Below are positions 1 to 9,828 of a stretch of DNA of 64,000 nt, in pieces (the stretch's first letter is position 1; each line of letters opens with the position of its first letter). A program made the position numbers and the translations under genes. The DNA comes from Streptomyces lydicus (GTDB lineage: Bacteria > Actinomycetota > Actinomycetes > Streptomycetales > Streptomycetaceae), in assembly GCF_004125265.1 (NCBI RefSeq), contig NZ_RDTE01000003.1:7564001-7628000 (forward strand). The letters run 5' to 3'. Under the pieces are notes generated by a model that saw only the letters and a program-made list of their open reading frames with translations, was not told the origin of the DNA and made no database searches.

Positions 1-2
1 AG

Positions 3-1205
3 GCGGCGTTGGCGCAGCTCCGCGAGCAGGGGTGGCGCATCGACATCGTCCGGGAGGCGGTGTCGGCCGCGGCTCCCGCCGACGGGAGAGTGGCCCTGCG
101 CACGCGGAGCGGCCGGCAGGCCGTGGTCGACTACACCGTGCTGTGCGTGGGTCGCGGGCAGCCCGGCGACCCGTACGCGCTGACCGGCACCGAAGGCTTC
201 ATCGCCGACCCCTACCCGCTGTCGCGCTCCCTCACGGACATCGGCCCCGAGGACACCGTCGGCGTGATCGGCAGCGGCCTGACGGGCATCGACGTGGTCC
301 TCTCGCTCGCCGGCGGCGGCCACCGCGGCCGCATCCTGCTGCTCTCCCGCAGCGGGGTGCTTCCCCTGGTACGCCAAAGCCCGCTCCCGCACACCCTGCA
401 GCACTTCACGGCCGAGAGGTTCCGTGGCACGGCGGCACGGGGCGAGACGCTGACGGCCGACGAGCTGGTCGCCGTGATGCGTGCGGAGTTCAGCGCGGCC
501 GGCGAGGACTTCGACTCGGTGGCCGAGGAGATAGCCGCCCTCACCGAAGAGGACCCGGTACGGCGCCTGCGCCGCCACCTGGCCGAAGTGCACTCCCCGC
601 GCCGCGGGTTGCGCATCCTCCAGCAGGCGGTGCCGGCCACCGGTCCTGACATCTGGCCGCTCCTGCCCGAGCACGAGAAGACCGAGCTGCTGCGCACGCA
701 CTACCGCTCGGTGATGAGTCTGTGCTGCCCCATGCCGCCGACCGCGGCGGCCAGGGTCCTGGACCTGATCGATGCCGGGCAGCTGGAGATCGTCTCCGGT
801 ATCCGGCACATCGAGCCGTCGGGCGGCGGAGCCTTCATGCTGCACACCGACGAGGAGCAGCCGGCCTACCGCGCCGACCGCCTGGTCAACGCGGTGAGCC
901 CGTCCTCCGGCAGCCTGCCGCCCAAGGCCGAGCACCTGATCGCCTCGCTGACCGCGGCCGGCCTTGCCCAGCGCCATCCGCGCGGCGGGGTGACGGTGGA
1001 CCGGCCCACCAGCCGGCTCGTGGTGGACGGCACGGCCGACCCCCGGCTGTACGCCCTCGGTGACCTCGCCTCGGGCAGCCTGTTCTTCACCTTCGGTCTT
1101 CCCTCGATCGTCGACCGTGCCTACGACATCGCCGACGCCATCCACGCGGACGTCGGGAGAAGAACGTCCTCCCTGTGCGGGGCCGACGTACTGCAGAACA
1201 CCTGA
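3..1205 (+). CDS. FAD/NAD(P)-binding oxidoreductase (5' end cut by window edge)
   Basis: The frame is open at the left edge, so the N-terminus and the expected first FAD-binding glycine motif lie outside the window. About 400 residues are visible. They contain a second dinucleotide-binding motif, GSGLTG, about 85 residues in, a long variable middle segment, and a C-terminal YALGDLASGS segment like the last FAD contact of flavoprotein monooxygenases and NAD_binding_9-type proteins. By family it should be a cytoplasmic flavoenzyme that oxidises or hydroxylates a small molecule; the substrate cannot be read from sequence. The gene ends 21 nt before the HpaB-type monooxygenase gene, with that gene's ribosome site in the gap, so the two are very likely co-transcribed. 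It could also be an amine N-oxygenase relative. Confidence 0.75.
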   Translation, partial: AALAQLREQGWRIDIVREAVSAAAPADGRVALRTRSGRQAVVDYTVLCVGRGQPGDPYALTGTEGFIADPYPLSRSLTDIGPEDTVGVIGSGLTGIDVVLSLAGGGHRGRILLLSRSGVLPLVRQSPLPHTLQHFTAERFRGTAARGETLTADELVAVMRAEFSAAGEDFDSVAEEIAALTEEDPVRRLRRHLAEVHSPRRGLRILQQAVPATGPDIWPLLPEHEKTELLRTHYRSVMSLCCPMPPTAAARVLDLIDAGQLEIVSGIRHIEPSGGGAFMLHTDEEQPAYRADRLVNAVSPSSGSLPPKAEHLIASLTAAGLAQRHPRGGVTVDRPTSRLVVDGTADPRLYALGDLASGSLFFTFGLPSIVDRAYDIADAIHADVGRRTSSLCGADVLQNT

Positions 1206-1226
1206 CCACTCGCCTGGAGGAATGCC

Positions 1227-2792
1227 ATGACCTCAACGGTCCCGCTGCCGGAACTGGCCGGCGCGCGTAACGACGTCCGCCCCATGACGGGCGACGAGTA
1301 CCTGGACTCGCTGCGCGACGGCCGGGAGATCTACATCTACGGCGAGCGCGTCGAGGACGTCACCACCCACCCCGGATTCCGCAACAGCGCACGCTCCATC
1401 GCCAGGCTCTACGACGCACTGCACGCGCCGGAGGCCGAAGGAGTGCTCCGGGTACCGACCGAGACCGGGAACGGCGGATTCACCCACCCCTTCTTCAAGA
1501 CCGCGCGCTCCGCGGACGACCTGGTCGCCTCCCGTGACGCGATCGTCGCATGGCAGCGGATGGTCTACGGGTGGATGGGCCGTACGCCGGACTACAAGGC
1601 CTCCTTCCTCGGCACCCTGGGAGCCCACTCGGACTTCTACGGGCCGTTCAAGGACAACGCGCTGCGCTGGTACAAGCAGGCCCAGGAACGGGTGCTGTAC
1701 TTCAGCCATGCGCTGGTGCACCCGCCGATCGACCGGGACCGGCCCGCCGACGAGACGGCGGACGTCTGTGTCCACGTGGAGGAGGAGACCGACGCAGGCC
1801 TCATCGTCTCCGGCGCCAAGGTGGTCGCCACCGGTTCCGCGCTGACCCACCACAACTTCGTCGCCCACTACGGCCTTCCGGTGCGCGACAAGCGGTTCGG
1901 CGTGGTGTTCACGGTGCCGATGGACGCACCGGGGCTGAAGCTGTTCTGCCGTGCCTCCTACGAAATGATGGCCACGGTCATGGGGAGCCCGTTCGACTTC
2001 CCGCTGTCCAGCAGGCTGGACGAGAACGACGCCATCATGGTCATGGACCGCGTTCTCATCCCCTGGGAGAACGTGTTCATGTATGACGCGGAGGCGGCGA
2101 ACTCCTTCGCGAACGGCTCGGGGTTCGTCGACCGCTTCACCTTCCACGGGTGCACCCGCCTCGCGGTGAAGCTCGACTTCATCGCCGGCTGCGCGATGAA
2201 GGCCGTGGAGATGACCGGCACCTCCGGCTTCCGCGGGGTGCAGGCGCAGATCGGTGAGATCCTGAACTGGCGTGATCTCTTCTGGGGCCTGTCCGACGCG
2301 ATGGCCAAGTCGCCGGTCCCCTGGGTGGGCGGTGCCGTCCAGCCGAACGTGCGCTACGGCATGGCGTACCGGACCTTCATGGGCATCGGCTACCCGCGTA
2401 TCAAGGAGATCCTGCAGCAGACGCTGGGCAGCGGGCTGATCTACCTCAACTCGCACGCGAGCGACTGGAAGAACCCCGAGGTGCGCCCCTACCTGGACAA
2501 GTACCTCCGGGGCTCCAAGGGGGTCGAGGCGATCGACCGGGTCAAGCTGCTGAAGCTGCTCTGGGACGCCGTCGGCACCGAGTTCGGCGGACGCCACGAG
2601 CTCTACGAGCGCAACTACGGCGGTGACCACGAGGCCGTCCGGTTCCAGACCCTGTGGGCCTATCAGGAGTCCGGGGACGCCGATGCGCTCAAGGGCTTCG
2701 TGGACCAGTGCATGGACGAGTACGACGTCGATGGCTGGCGGCGCCCGGACCTGTTCAACCCGGACGAGCTGTCATTCGTCCGCGGCCGCTGA
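1227..2792 (+). CDS. HpaB-type FADH2-dependent monooxygenase (4-hydroxyphenylacetate 3-monooxygenase family)
   Basis: This 521-residue protein has the length and overall sequence of the oxygenase component of two-component flavin monooxygenases (HpaB family, acyl-CoA-dehydrogenase-like fold). These enzymes use free FADH2 to hydroxylate phenols ortho to the hydroxyl group. The N-terminal part (MTGDEYLDSLRDGREIYIYGE) is a typical family opening, and the FMGIGYPRIKEIL region falls in the conserved C-terminal part. A GGAGG ribosome site (1216-1220) lies 6 nt before the ATG. The matching flavin reductase is the next gene, which supports a functional pair. In a cluster with an aminotransferase and SAH hydrolase, the substrate may be a tyrosine-like or other aromatic intermediate, but that is inference; the family also includes pyrrole, phenol and chlorophenol hydroxylases. 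Confidence 0.88.
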   Translation: MTSTVPLPELAGARNDVRPMTGDEYLDSLRDGREIYIYGERVEDVTTHPGFRNSARSIARLYDALHAPEAEGVLRVPTETGNGGFTHPFFKTARSADDLVASRDAIVAWQRMVYGWMGRTPDYKASFLGTLGAHSDFYGPFKDNALRWYKQAQERVLYFSHALVHPPIDRDRPADETADVCVHVEEETDAGLIVSGAKVVATGSALTHHNFVAHYGLPVRDKRFGVVFTVPMDAPGLKLFCRASYEMMATVMGSPFDFPLSSRLDENDAIMVMDRVLIPWENVFMYDAEAANSFANGSGFVDRFTFHGCTRLAVKLDFIAGCAMKAVEMTGTSGFRGVQAQIGEILNWRDLFWGLSDAMAKSPVPWVGGAVQPNVRYGMAYRTFMGIGYPRIKEILQQTLGSGLIYLNSHASDWKNPEVRPYLDKYLRGSKGVEAIDRVKLLKLLWDAVGTEFGGRHELYERNYGGDHEAVRFQTLWAYQESGDADALKGFVDQCMDEYDVDGWRRPDLFNPDELSFVRGR

Positions 2793-2860
2793 CCCCCGGC
2801 CGGCCCCGGGCGCGCGACCGCGCCGCCGGCGCCGGCCCCGGCAAGCAAGGAGTTCCCGTG

Positions 2861-3460
2861 ATGGACAGCAACGGTGCCGCCGACACCGACCCCCGCGACG
2901 ACGCGAGCCCGGCGCGATTGCGCCAGGCACTCGGCCAATTCGCCAGCGGAGTCACCGTGGTCACCACCGTGACGGGCGAGCAGGGCGATCTGCACGCACA
3001 CGGTATGACCGCGAACGCCTTCACCTCGGTCTCCCTGGAACCGCCGCTCGTGCTCATCTCGGTCGCCGCCGCGACCGCCACGCACCGGCGGATCGCCGGG
3101 ACCGGCCGCTACGGGATTTCCATTCTGAGCGAGGCGCAGGAGCCGTTGTCGAAGCACTTCGCGGGCGGTACGCAGCGGCCCGAACTGGTCCGCTTCGTGT
3201 GGCGTGACGGCCTTCCCCTGCTGGCCGGCGCCCTGGTGCACCTGTCCTGCAGGGTCCGGCAGTCCCACCGCGCGGGCGATCACACCCTGTTCATCGGAGA
3301 GGTCGAAGGGCTCTGGTGCGGTTCGGGGCCGCCTCTGGTGCATTTCCGCAAGCAGCTGCACACGCTCGACATCCCCCCTCGCGACGAGATACCGGCGCTG
3401 CGCGGCGCCGGGGACCTTCTCGCCGAGGAGCAGACAGAAAGGCCCGTTCATGTCCGTTGA
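2861..3460 (+). CDS. flavin reductase (HpaC-like), partner of the HpaB-type oxygenase
   Basis: A protein of about 199 residues of the flavin-reductase-like (FMN-binding split barrel) family. The ASGVTVVTT and GMTANAFTSVSLEPPLVLIS motifs form the flavin-binding core seen in HpaC-type reductases. It should use NAD(P)H to reduce FAD or FMN and hand it to the upstream oxygenase. An AAGGAG site at 2847-2852 serves either GTG 2858 or ATG 2861; ATG was chosen for its 8-nt spacing. The last 11 nt overlap the start of the aminotransferase gene, so translation is probably coupled. Its position directly after the HpaB-type gene makes this pairing much more likely than a stand-alone role. Confidence 0.87.
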   Translation: MDSNGAADTDPRDDASPARLRQALGQFASGVTVVTTVTGEQGDLHAHGMTANAFTSVSLEPPLVLISVAAATATHRRIAGTGRYGISILSEAQEPLSKHFAGGTQRPELVRFVWRDGLPLLAGALVHLSCRVRQSHRAGDHTLFIGEVEGLWCGSGPPLVHFRKQLHTLDIPPRDEIPALRGAGDLLAEEQTERPVHVR

Positions 3461-4664
3461 CCTTGGTGTCCGCCCGTGGGACCAGCTGTTCGCCCGGCAT
3501 GTGGCGGGGGACACGGGTGACCAGATCACCGCCATCCTCAACCAGTCCGGCGCCACGGACGCGATCACTCTCTCCGGCGGCTTCCCGCACCCGGAGACGT
3601 TCCCCACCCAGGCGATCGCGGAGAGCTTCCCGCGGGTGCTGGAACAGTCCGTCGCGCTGCAGTACAGCCCCACCGCGGGACTTCCCGGTCTGCGGGACTG
3701 GTTCTCCGGCTGGCTCGGTGCGCAGGAGGGCGTCCGCCCGGCGGAGAACGAACTCTGCATCACCAGCGGCGGCATGGAAGGCATCGGGCTCATCAGCCGG
3801 TGCGTGCTCGACCCGGGTGACCGCGTCATCGTGGAAGGGCCGACGTTCTTCGGTGCGCTCGTCGGATTCCAGCGGACCATGACACAGGTGGAGGCGGTGC
3901 CGGTCGACGACGACGGCCTCGACGTTTCCGCGCTGGAGCGGTTGCTGGCCACCTCGTCCGGTCCGGTCCCGAAGCTCGTGTATGTCATTCCGGACTTCCA
4001 GAACCCGAGCGGTCTGAGCATGTCGGTCGAGCGCAGGCATGCCCTGGTCGCGCTGGCGCGGCGGCACGGCATCCTGATCGTCGAGGACGTCGCCTACCGG
4101 GAGCTGGGGTTCGACGGGGAGCGGCGGCCCAGCCTGTGGGCCCTGGGGCCCGATGTGGTGGCCCAGGTGGGCACCTTCGCGAAGACCTTTGCCCCCGGCA
4201 TCCGGATGGGCTGGGTGGCCGCGCCGGCCGAGCTCGTCGGCCAGCTGCTGCGCGCCAAACAGAACACGGACCAGTGCACCGGGGCACTGGGGCAGTTGCT
4301 GCTGGAGGACTACGGGCGCTCGGGCAGGTTCGACCAGGGCATCGCCTTCTCGCGGAAGTTCTACCGTGAACGGCGCGACATCATGGTGGACGCGCTGCGC
4401 ACGCATCTCCCCGAGAACATGACCTTCACCCGTCCGCTGGGCGGCTTCTTCAGCTGGATCACGGCGCCCGCGCACCTGGACACCGTGGCACTCCAGAAGC
4501 AGGCACTCGCCGAGAAGGTCACCTATGTCCCCGGCGCGGCGTTCTACCCGGACGGCCGCGGCCAGAACCAGCTGAGGCTGGCGTACAGCCGGGTTCCCGA
4601 CGAGAAGATCACCGAGGGAGTGCGCAAGCTGGCGAGCGTGCTCACCCGGGCGGGCGGGGCGTAG
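3450..4664 (+). CDS. PLP-dependent class I/II aminotransferase (LysN/MocR-C-terminal type)
   Basis: This 404-residue fold-type I aminotransferase starts inside the end of the flavin reductase gene, with an AGAAAGG ribosome site at 3436-3442. Visible landmarks are SGGFPHPETFP near the N-terminus, YSPTAGLPGLRDWFSGWL, the aspartate-containing PDFQNPSGLSMS segment, and the PLP lysine in FAKTFAPGIRMGW. This is the 2-aminoadipate/aromatic aminotransferase subgroup, which lacks a GntR domain. It should interconvert an amino acid and a 2-oxo acid in the pathway encoded by this block. The next gene encodes an aldolase-type protein that could act on an oxo-acid. The exact amino donor and substrate cannot be told from sequence. 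Confidence 0.88.
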   Translation: MSVDLGVRPWDQLFARHVAGDTGDQITAILNQSGATDAITLSGGFPHPETFPTQAIAESFPRVLEQSVALQYSPTAGLPGLRDWFSGWLGAQEGVRPAENELCITSGGMEGIGLISRCVLDPGDRVIVEGPTFFGALVGFQRTMTQVEAVPVDDDGLDVSALERLLATSSGPVPKLVYVIPDFQNPSGLSMSVERRHALVALARRHGILIVEDVAYRELGFDGERRPSLWALGPDVVAQVGTFAKTFAPGIRMGWVAAPAELVGQLLRAKQNTDQCTGALGQLLLEDYGRSGRFDQGIAFSRKFYRERRDIMVDALRTHLPENMTFTRPLGGFFSWITAPAHLDTVALQKQALAEKVTYVPGAAFYPDGRGQNQLRLAYSRVPDEKITEGVRKLASVLTRAGGA

Positions 4665-4711
4665 TGCCCACGGCAGCGGGACATCCGACACCGAACGAAG
4701 GGGACGTACAG

Positions 4712-5392
4712 GTGCAGACCGTTCACCATGAGCTCGTCCGGCCGCCCCAGGAGAAGGTCGATGCGCTGCGGGCGCTGCTGCTGCCCGAGTACAGCCCGAG
4801 CTGCCTGGTCGCCGATGCCGGCCCGCGGATCGGCGCGATCGGCGGACTGCTGTCGGTCAAACGGGAACACCGCGCCATCGGCCCCGCGCTGACGATCGAC
4901 CTGCCGGAGGACGGCCTGGTCGACATTCTGCCGGTGCTGCCGACGGCGAAGCCCGGCGACATCATCGTGCTCGCCTGCCACGGCAACACCCGGATGGCGA
5001 TGTGGGGCGGGCTGATGGCGACCCTTGCGCAGATGGCCGGAATTGCCGGTGCGGTCGTCGACGGCGCCATCCGCGATGTCGACGAACTGCGGGACCTCGA
5101 CTTCCCGATCTGGTACCGGGCCACCATGCCGCGTCGCTGCCCTCCCGCGGCTCCGCCGGACGCCGACGGGCCCGTGCAGGTCAATGTGCCGGTCCGCATC
5201 GGCGGGGAGATCGTCGAACCCGGCGACATCGTGGTGGCCGAGGAGAACGGTGTGGGCGTGGTTCCGCCGCAGCTCACCGACGAGGTGATAGCGGCGACAC
5301 AGCAGCTTCTCGCCAAGGAAAGCAGCATCCGGGACCAGATCAACGACGGTGCCACGCTGGCCGAACTTCTCGCACAATTCGGCCATCTTTAA
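4712..5392 (+). CDS. RraA-family protein, 4-hydroxy-4-methyl-2-oxoglutarate/oxaloacetate-type aldolase
   Basis: This 226-residue protein of the RraA/HMG aldolase family carries the hallmark segment GAVVDGAIRDVDEL, preceded by MWGGLMATLAQMAG, which forms the metal and oxo-acid site in the aldolase branch. The C-terminus has the usual EPGDIVVAEENGVGVVP motif. True aldolases of this family cleave branched 4-hydroxy-2-oxo acids to pyruvate, while RraA proper inhibits RNase E; the intact RD pair favours the enzyme. The start is GTG 4712, behind AAGGGGA at 4698-4704. A GTG at 4664 overlapping the previous stop is possible but has no ribosome site. In this operon it may serve a carbon-carbon cleavage or decarboxylation step. 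Confidence 0.8.
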   Translation: MQTVHHELVRPPQEKVDALRALLLPEYSPSCLVADAGPRIGAIGGLLSVKREHRAIGPALTIDLPEDGLVDILPVLPTAKPGDIIVLACHGNTRMAMWGGLMATLAQMAGIAGAVVDGAIRDVDELRDLDFPIWYRATMPRRCPPAAPPDADGPVQVNVPVRIGGEIVEPGDIVVAEENGVGVVPPQLTDEVIAATQQLLAKESSIRDQINDGATLAELLAQFGHL

Positions 5393-5509
5393 CTGCCGGT
5401 CTCGTAGTGTCCTCGGGCGGCGCCCTATGCCATGCTCGCAGGTGCAACGTGCTTGTCAGACAGATGAATTGATGGGACACCACCCGTGTTACGAGACAAG
5501 GAGAACGAC

Positions 5510-6979
<1,470 letters not shown>

Positions 6980-7325
6980 TACTGAGCCCATGGGTTCGTG
7001 CAGAGGCGCGTGGGTGCACCGGCGCAGAGGTGATTTCTGAGCCGGTCGCTGTAGGGCTGTACAGCTGCACAAGAGAACGTCCGTTGCCGGTTATGCCGGG
7101 AGCGGACGTTCTCTTGTCGTGGTGCGCGCGCCTGCCCGGTGCCGCGGCGGACGCGTGGAACTTTCCGTGCCGTTCGGCCATCCCACCGACCGGCCAACAC
7201 CGGCGACACCGCCGAGGAGTACCGGCTGCGGCCGCCCGGCGCCGCAGCGGGCTCAGGGGCGTCCGATGCCTCCGGGGCGCCCGGCGCCTCCGACGCGTGC
7301 ACCCGTTGCCATCTCTGCCGCCGCC
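6980..7325. other. convergent intergenic region between ahcY and the LuxR-type regulator
   Basis: No gene is supported here. The region separates two converging genes and holds the strong hairpin listed separately. Short frames inside it have no ribosome site and poor codon bias. Confidence 0.6.
7069..7117. terminator. probable bidirectional terminator, 15-bp perfect inverted repeat
   Basis: The arms ACAAGAGAACGTCCG (7069-7083) and its exact complement (7103-7117) flank a 19-nt loop that itself holds a CCGG/CCGG mini-hairpin. It lies between converging genes, 90 nt after the ahcY stop. Confidence 0.75.
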
Positions 7326-8027
7326 TCAGATGTATCCCTCCCGCAGCGCGTACGCGACGGCGTGGGCGCGGTTGTGCAGTTGGAGGCGCGTCATCAGGGC
7401 GTGCAGGACGTTCTTGACGGTGCGTTCGGAGTAGGCGAGCTTCTCGGAGATCTGCCGGGTGTCCAGCCCGTTCGCGACCAGCCGCAGCACATCGACCTCG
7501 CGCGGTGCCATCCCGACCGTCGGCGCCCAGGTGGCAGAGGCGGAGGCCACCGTCGACCGCCGCAGCTGTCCCACCTGGGTGAGCAGCTTGCTGATCAGAT
7601 CCGGCGGCAGGTCGCCCTCGCCGCGCGCCGCACTCTGCACCGCCTGCACCAGCCGCTGCGGGGTGGTCTGATGACGCCAGAGGATGGCCCGCACGCCATA
7701 CTCCACGATCGTCATCAGGTCCGGCTCGCGCAGATCCCCGGCGATCAGCACCACGTGCTGTTCGCCACCCCGCGCGAGCCGTCTCAGCTCTGCCGCGGCA
7801 GCGTCGTCGAACCGGTCGATGAGTGAGATCGCCACGGTCCCGGCCGCTTCCCCACCCCCTTCCTGCGCTCTCCCGCCCTCTCTCGTATCCACCCGCTCCC
7901 CGGCCGCCGCGCCGTCCTGGTCCTGGACGAGCTCGACGCCGGGCTGCTGCTGCAAGTGGCTGATGACTCCGGCCCGACCGAGCGGGTCGGAGGCGTGCAC
8001 CGTGACCGTGACACGTGTATCCAGCAC
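7326..8027 (-). CDS. LuxR/NarL-type orphan response regulator next to the conservon
   Basis: This 233-residue protein has a degenerate receiver-like N-terminal half (about residues 5-150) and a clear C-terminal LuxR helix-turn-helix (about 170-230; core PREVDVLRLVANGLDTRQISEKLAYSERTVKNVLH, split here only for description by its start APREVDVLRL and end SERTVKNVLH). The receiver half holds an Ala/Gly/Glu-rich insertion at about 37-64, and the usual phospho-acceptor region reads ISLIDRFDD, so phosphorylation is doubtful. The start is GTG 8027 with AAGGA 6-7 nt upstream. It lies 140 nt downstream of cvnD on the same strand and may be read from the conservon operon or its own promoter. It probably acts as the transcriptional output of that locus, by inference from position. 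Confidence 0.85.
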   Translation of the reverse strand: MLDTRVTVTVHASDPLGRAGVISHLQQQPGVELVQDQDGAAAGERVDTREGGRAQEGGGEAAGTVAISLIDRFDDAAAAELRRLARGGEQHVVLIAGDLREPDLMTIVEYGVRAILWRHQTTPQRLVQAVQSAARGEGDLPPDLISKLLTQVGQLRRSTVASASATWAPTVGMAPREVDVLRLVANGLDTRQISEKLAYSERTVKNVLHALMTRLQLHNRAHAVAYALREGYI

Positions 8028-8167
8028 TTATGTTCCTTGCCTCGCCCCCGTTTACCGACAGCCGCAGAGTCGGCGAAAGCAATCAACAAACGCTTACCGG
8101 GCGATCAACACCGGAAGCCAACCCTTCGGTCGGGAGAGCTCGGGAGAGCCAGGAAGGCGGCGGGGAG

Positions 8168-8782
8168 TCAGCCCGCGTCCGCGCTTTGTGCGCGGGAGAG
8201 GGCGACTTCGAGGACGACCAGCAGCGCATCCCGGACCGAGCCCGTGTGGCGTGCGTCGAAGACGATCAGCGGTACGTGGTCGGAGACGTCCAGCGCCCAC
8301 CGCACCTCGTCGAGGTGGTGCTGGACCTCACCGTCGAAGGCGTTGACGGCGACGGCGAACGGGATGTCCTTGTGCTCGAAGTAGTCCACCGCGGCGTAAC
8401 AGTCGTCCAGACGGCGGGTGTCCACGATCACCAGCCCGCCGAGCGCGCCCTCGACCACGTCGTCCCACATGAACCCGAACCGGTCCTGGCCCGGTGTGCC
8501 GAACAGATAGAGCTTCAGCGTCGGGTCGATGGTGATGCAGCCGAAGTCCATGGCGACCGTGGTGGTGGTCTTGCCGGGCGTGTGGGAGAGATCGTCCACG
8601 CCCGCAGCGACCTCCGTGATGGCGGCCTCCGTGGTCAGCGGCCGGATCTCGGAGATCGAGCCCACGGCCGTGGTCTTGCCGACGCCGAAGCCGCCGGCGA
8701 TGACCAGCTTGACCGGTACCGGCGGCTGTTCAACCGCTGTCACGGAGTGCGTCCCGTGAGTCGGGGACGGTGCGGAGACCAT
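8168..8782 (-). CDS. cvnD: CvnD-type small GTPase of the conservon
   Basis: A 204-residue MglA/Ras-like GTP-binding protein. The P-loop is GGFGVGKTT, switch II is represented by FGTPGQDRF, and the base-specificity motif is the unusual NAFD instead of NKxD, as is usual in conservon GTPases. In conservons the four proteins form a membrane-proximal signalling complex that resembles eukaryotic G-protein systems and affects development or antibiotic production. The start at ATG 8782 has GAAGGG 6 nt upstream and overlaps cvnC by 53 nt; GTG 8743 is an alternative with a weaker site. It is the fourth gene of the cvnABCD operon. Confidence 0.92.
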   Translation of the reverse strand: MVSAPSPTHGTHSVTAVEQPPVPVKLVIAGGFGVGKTTAVGSISEIRPLTTEAAITEVAAGVDDLSHTPGKTTTTVAMDFGCITIDPTLKLYLFGTPGQDRFGFMWDDVVEGALGGLVIVDTRRLDDCYAAVDYFEHKDIPFAVAVNAFDGEVQHHLDEVRWALDVSDHVPLIVFDARHTGSVRDALLVVLEVALSRAQSADAG

Positions 8783-9305
8783 CGATAACCCTTCGCAGTA
8801 CGGAGATGTCCTGGGCTGTCCTGGCGTCCGGGACGTGGACCACCAGATGTCCGGCGGCGCACAGGTCCTCCGCCAGTACCCGGACCACATTGAGGTGGAG
8901 GTGCAGCCGGGCGGCCAGTTCCGCCACCGACTGCGGCCGTCGGCAGGCGGCGACGATGTCGTGTTGTTCGAAGGCGAGCGAGCCCAGGACGCGGAGGCCG
9001 GACGAGGTCGCCACGACCTGGGTCTCGACCGGGAGCGGGGGGCCGGTGCCGCCCCCCGCCACCCGGCCGGCGGTCAGCAGGAAAGGCCGGATCGCGGGAG
9101 CGCGGCCGGCGGGCTCCGACGGGTCCGGGGCGCTGCCCTTCCCCGAGCACTCGGGTGCTCCTCCGCTCTCGGCTCCTCGCCCGCTCTCGGCTTTTCCCCC
9201 ACTCTCGGCTTCGCTCGAGCGGGGGGACCCCCATGAGCGGGGGGACCCCGATGAGCCGGGGCGACCCCCGCCCTCCTCCGGTCCCGGTTCGCCGTCCGCC
9301 ATCAT
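8730..9305 (-). CDS. cvnC: CvnC-type DUF742 protein of the conservon
   Basis: A 191-residue protein with a disordered N-terminal half (residues 1-72; Ser, Gly, Glu and Pro rich, with repeated AESGG-like units) and a DUF742 domain at about 73-188. The domain holds RPFLLTAGR and a winged-helix-like stretch, ARLHLHLNVVRVLAEDL. DUF742 proteins are the third component of conservons and are thought to bridge the kinase and GTPase. The start ATG 9305 (or 9302) follows AAGAGGA. The N-terminal extension is longer than in many relatives and contains a repeat element that elsewhere tends to be intergenic (see the repeat entry). Confidence 0.9.
   Translation of the reverse strand: MMADGEPGPEEGGGRPGSSGSPRSWGSPRSSEAESGGKAESGRGAESGGAPECSGKGSAPDPSEPAGRAPAIRPFLLTAGRVAGGGTGPPLPVETQVVATSSGLRVLGSLAFEQHDIVAACRRPQSVAELAARLHLHLNVVRVLAEDLCAAGHLVVHVPDARTAQDISVLRRVIDGLRTVPDSRDALRDSG
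9195..9258. repeat. palindromic repeat embedded in the cvnC coding sequence
   Basis: The stretch contains a run of C, CACTCTCGGCTTCGCTCGAG, then GGGGGGACCCCC, followed by a second GAGCGGGGGGACCCC unit. The same CTCTCGGCT core recurs twice just before it. This composition is typical of small intergenic palindromes in Streptomyces. Here it is translated in frame and forms part of the disordered N-terminus of CvnC. Confidence 0.55.
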
Positions 9306-9351
9306 GATCCTCTTCTCGGCACCCGTATCCCGCCTTCGCGGAGTGGAAGGG

Positions 9352-9828
9352 TCAGCGGGCCGGTGTGGCGCCGGCGTTCTTCTTGAGCTCCAGCACCAGT
9401 TGGGGGGTGAGCGCGCTGCCGGCCCGGTTGGCGAAGAGGGTCATCTCGTAGGCGATGTTGCCCAGCTTCGCCTCCTTCGACGTCACCACGCCGAGGACGG
9501 CACCGCAGCCGATGGCCGACACCAGTACATGGCCGCCCTCCAAGTCGATGATGACCTTGTTGAGGCCGCCGAGGCCGTAGTTGCCGGATGCACCGGCGGC
9601 CAGACTCGTGACGCCCGAGACGATCGCGGCCAGCCGCTCGGAGTCCGCCTGCTCGCGCAGTTGGGAGACGGCGATCAGCAGGCCGTCGGAGGACACCGCG
9701 ATGGCGTCGACGACGCCGGCGGTCTGGGTGGCGAACCGGTCGAGCAGCCAGGTGAAGTCGGCCGCGGCGGCGGTCAGATCAGTGGCTTCCTCCTGCTCGG
9801 AACTGGTCTTACCTGTCGGCGTCGTCAC
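9352..9828 (-). CDS. cvnB: CvnB-type roadblock/LC7 domain protein of the conservon
   Basis: A 158-residue roadblock/LC7 (MglB-like) protein. The start is GTG 9828 behind GGAAGGAG, and the first 20 nt overlap the 3' end of cvnA, which implies translational coupling. The domain runs from about residue 22 (FTWLLDRFATQTAGVVDAIA) to about 135, with the conserved glycine-rich GASGNYGLGGLNKVIIDLE region. By analogy with MglB it should modulate the GTPase CvnD and form dimers near the sensor kinase. It is the second gene of the operon, in the canonical conservon order. Confidence 0.93.
   Translation of the reverse strand: MTTPTGKTSSEQEEATDLTAAAADFTWLLDRFATQTAGVVDAIAVSSDGLLIAVSQLREQADSERLAAIVSGVTSLAAGASGNYGLGGLNKVIIDLEGGHVLVSAIGCGAVLGVVTSKEAKLGNIAYEMTLFANRAGSALTPQLVLELKKNAGATPAR

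Noticed and set aside
1233..2630. Long minus-strand frame opposite the HpaB-type gene (and similar long antisense frames opposite ahcY, icd, permease and others)
   Set aside because: Such mirror frames are expected in GC-rich coding sequence; they lack ribosome sites and recognisable domains.
5432..5467. Short frame before ahcY as a leader peptide or SAH riboswitch
   Set aside because: The 11-codon frame matches no leader family, and the 117-nt gap shows no convincing riboswitch fold.
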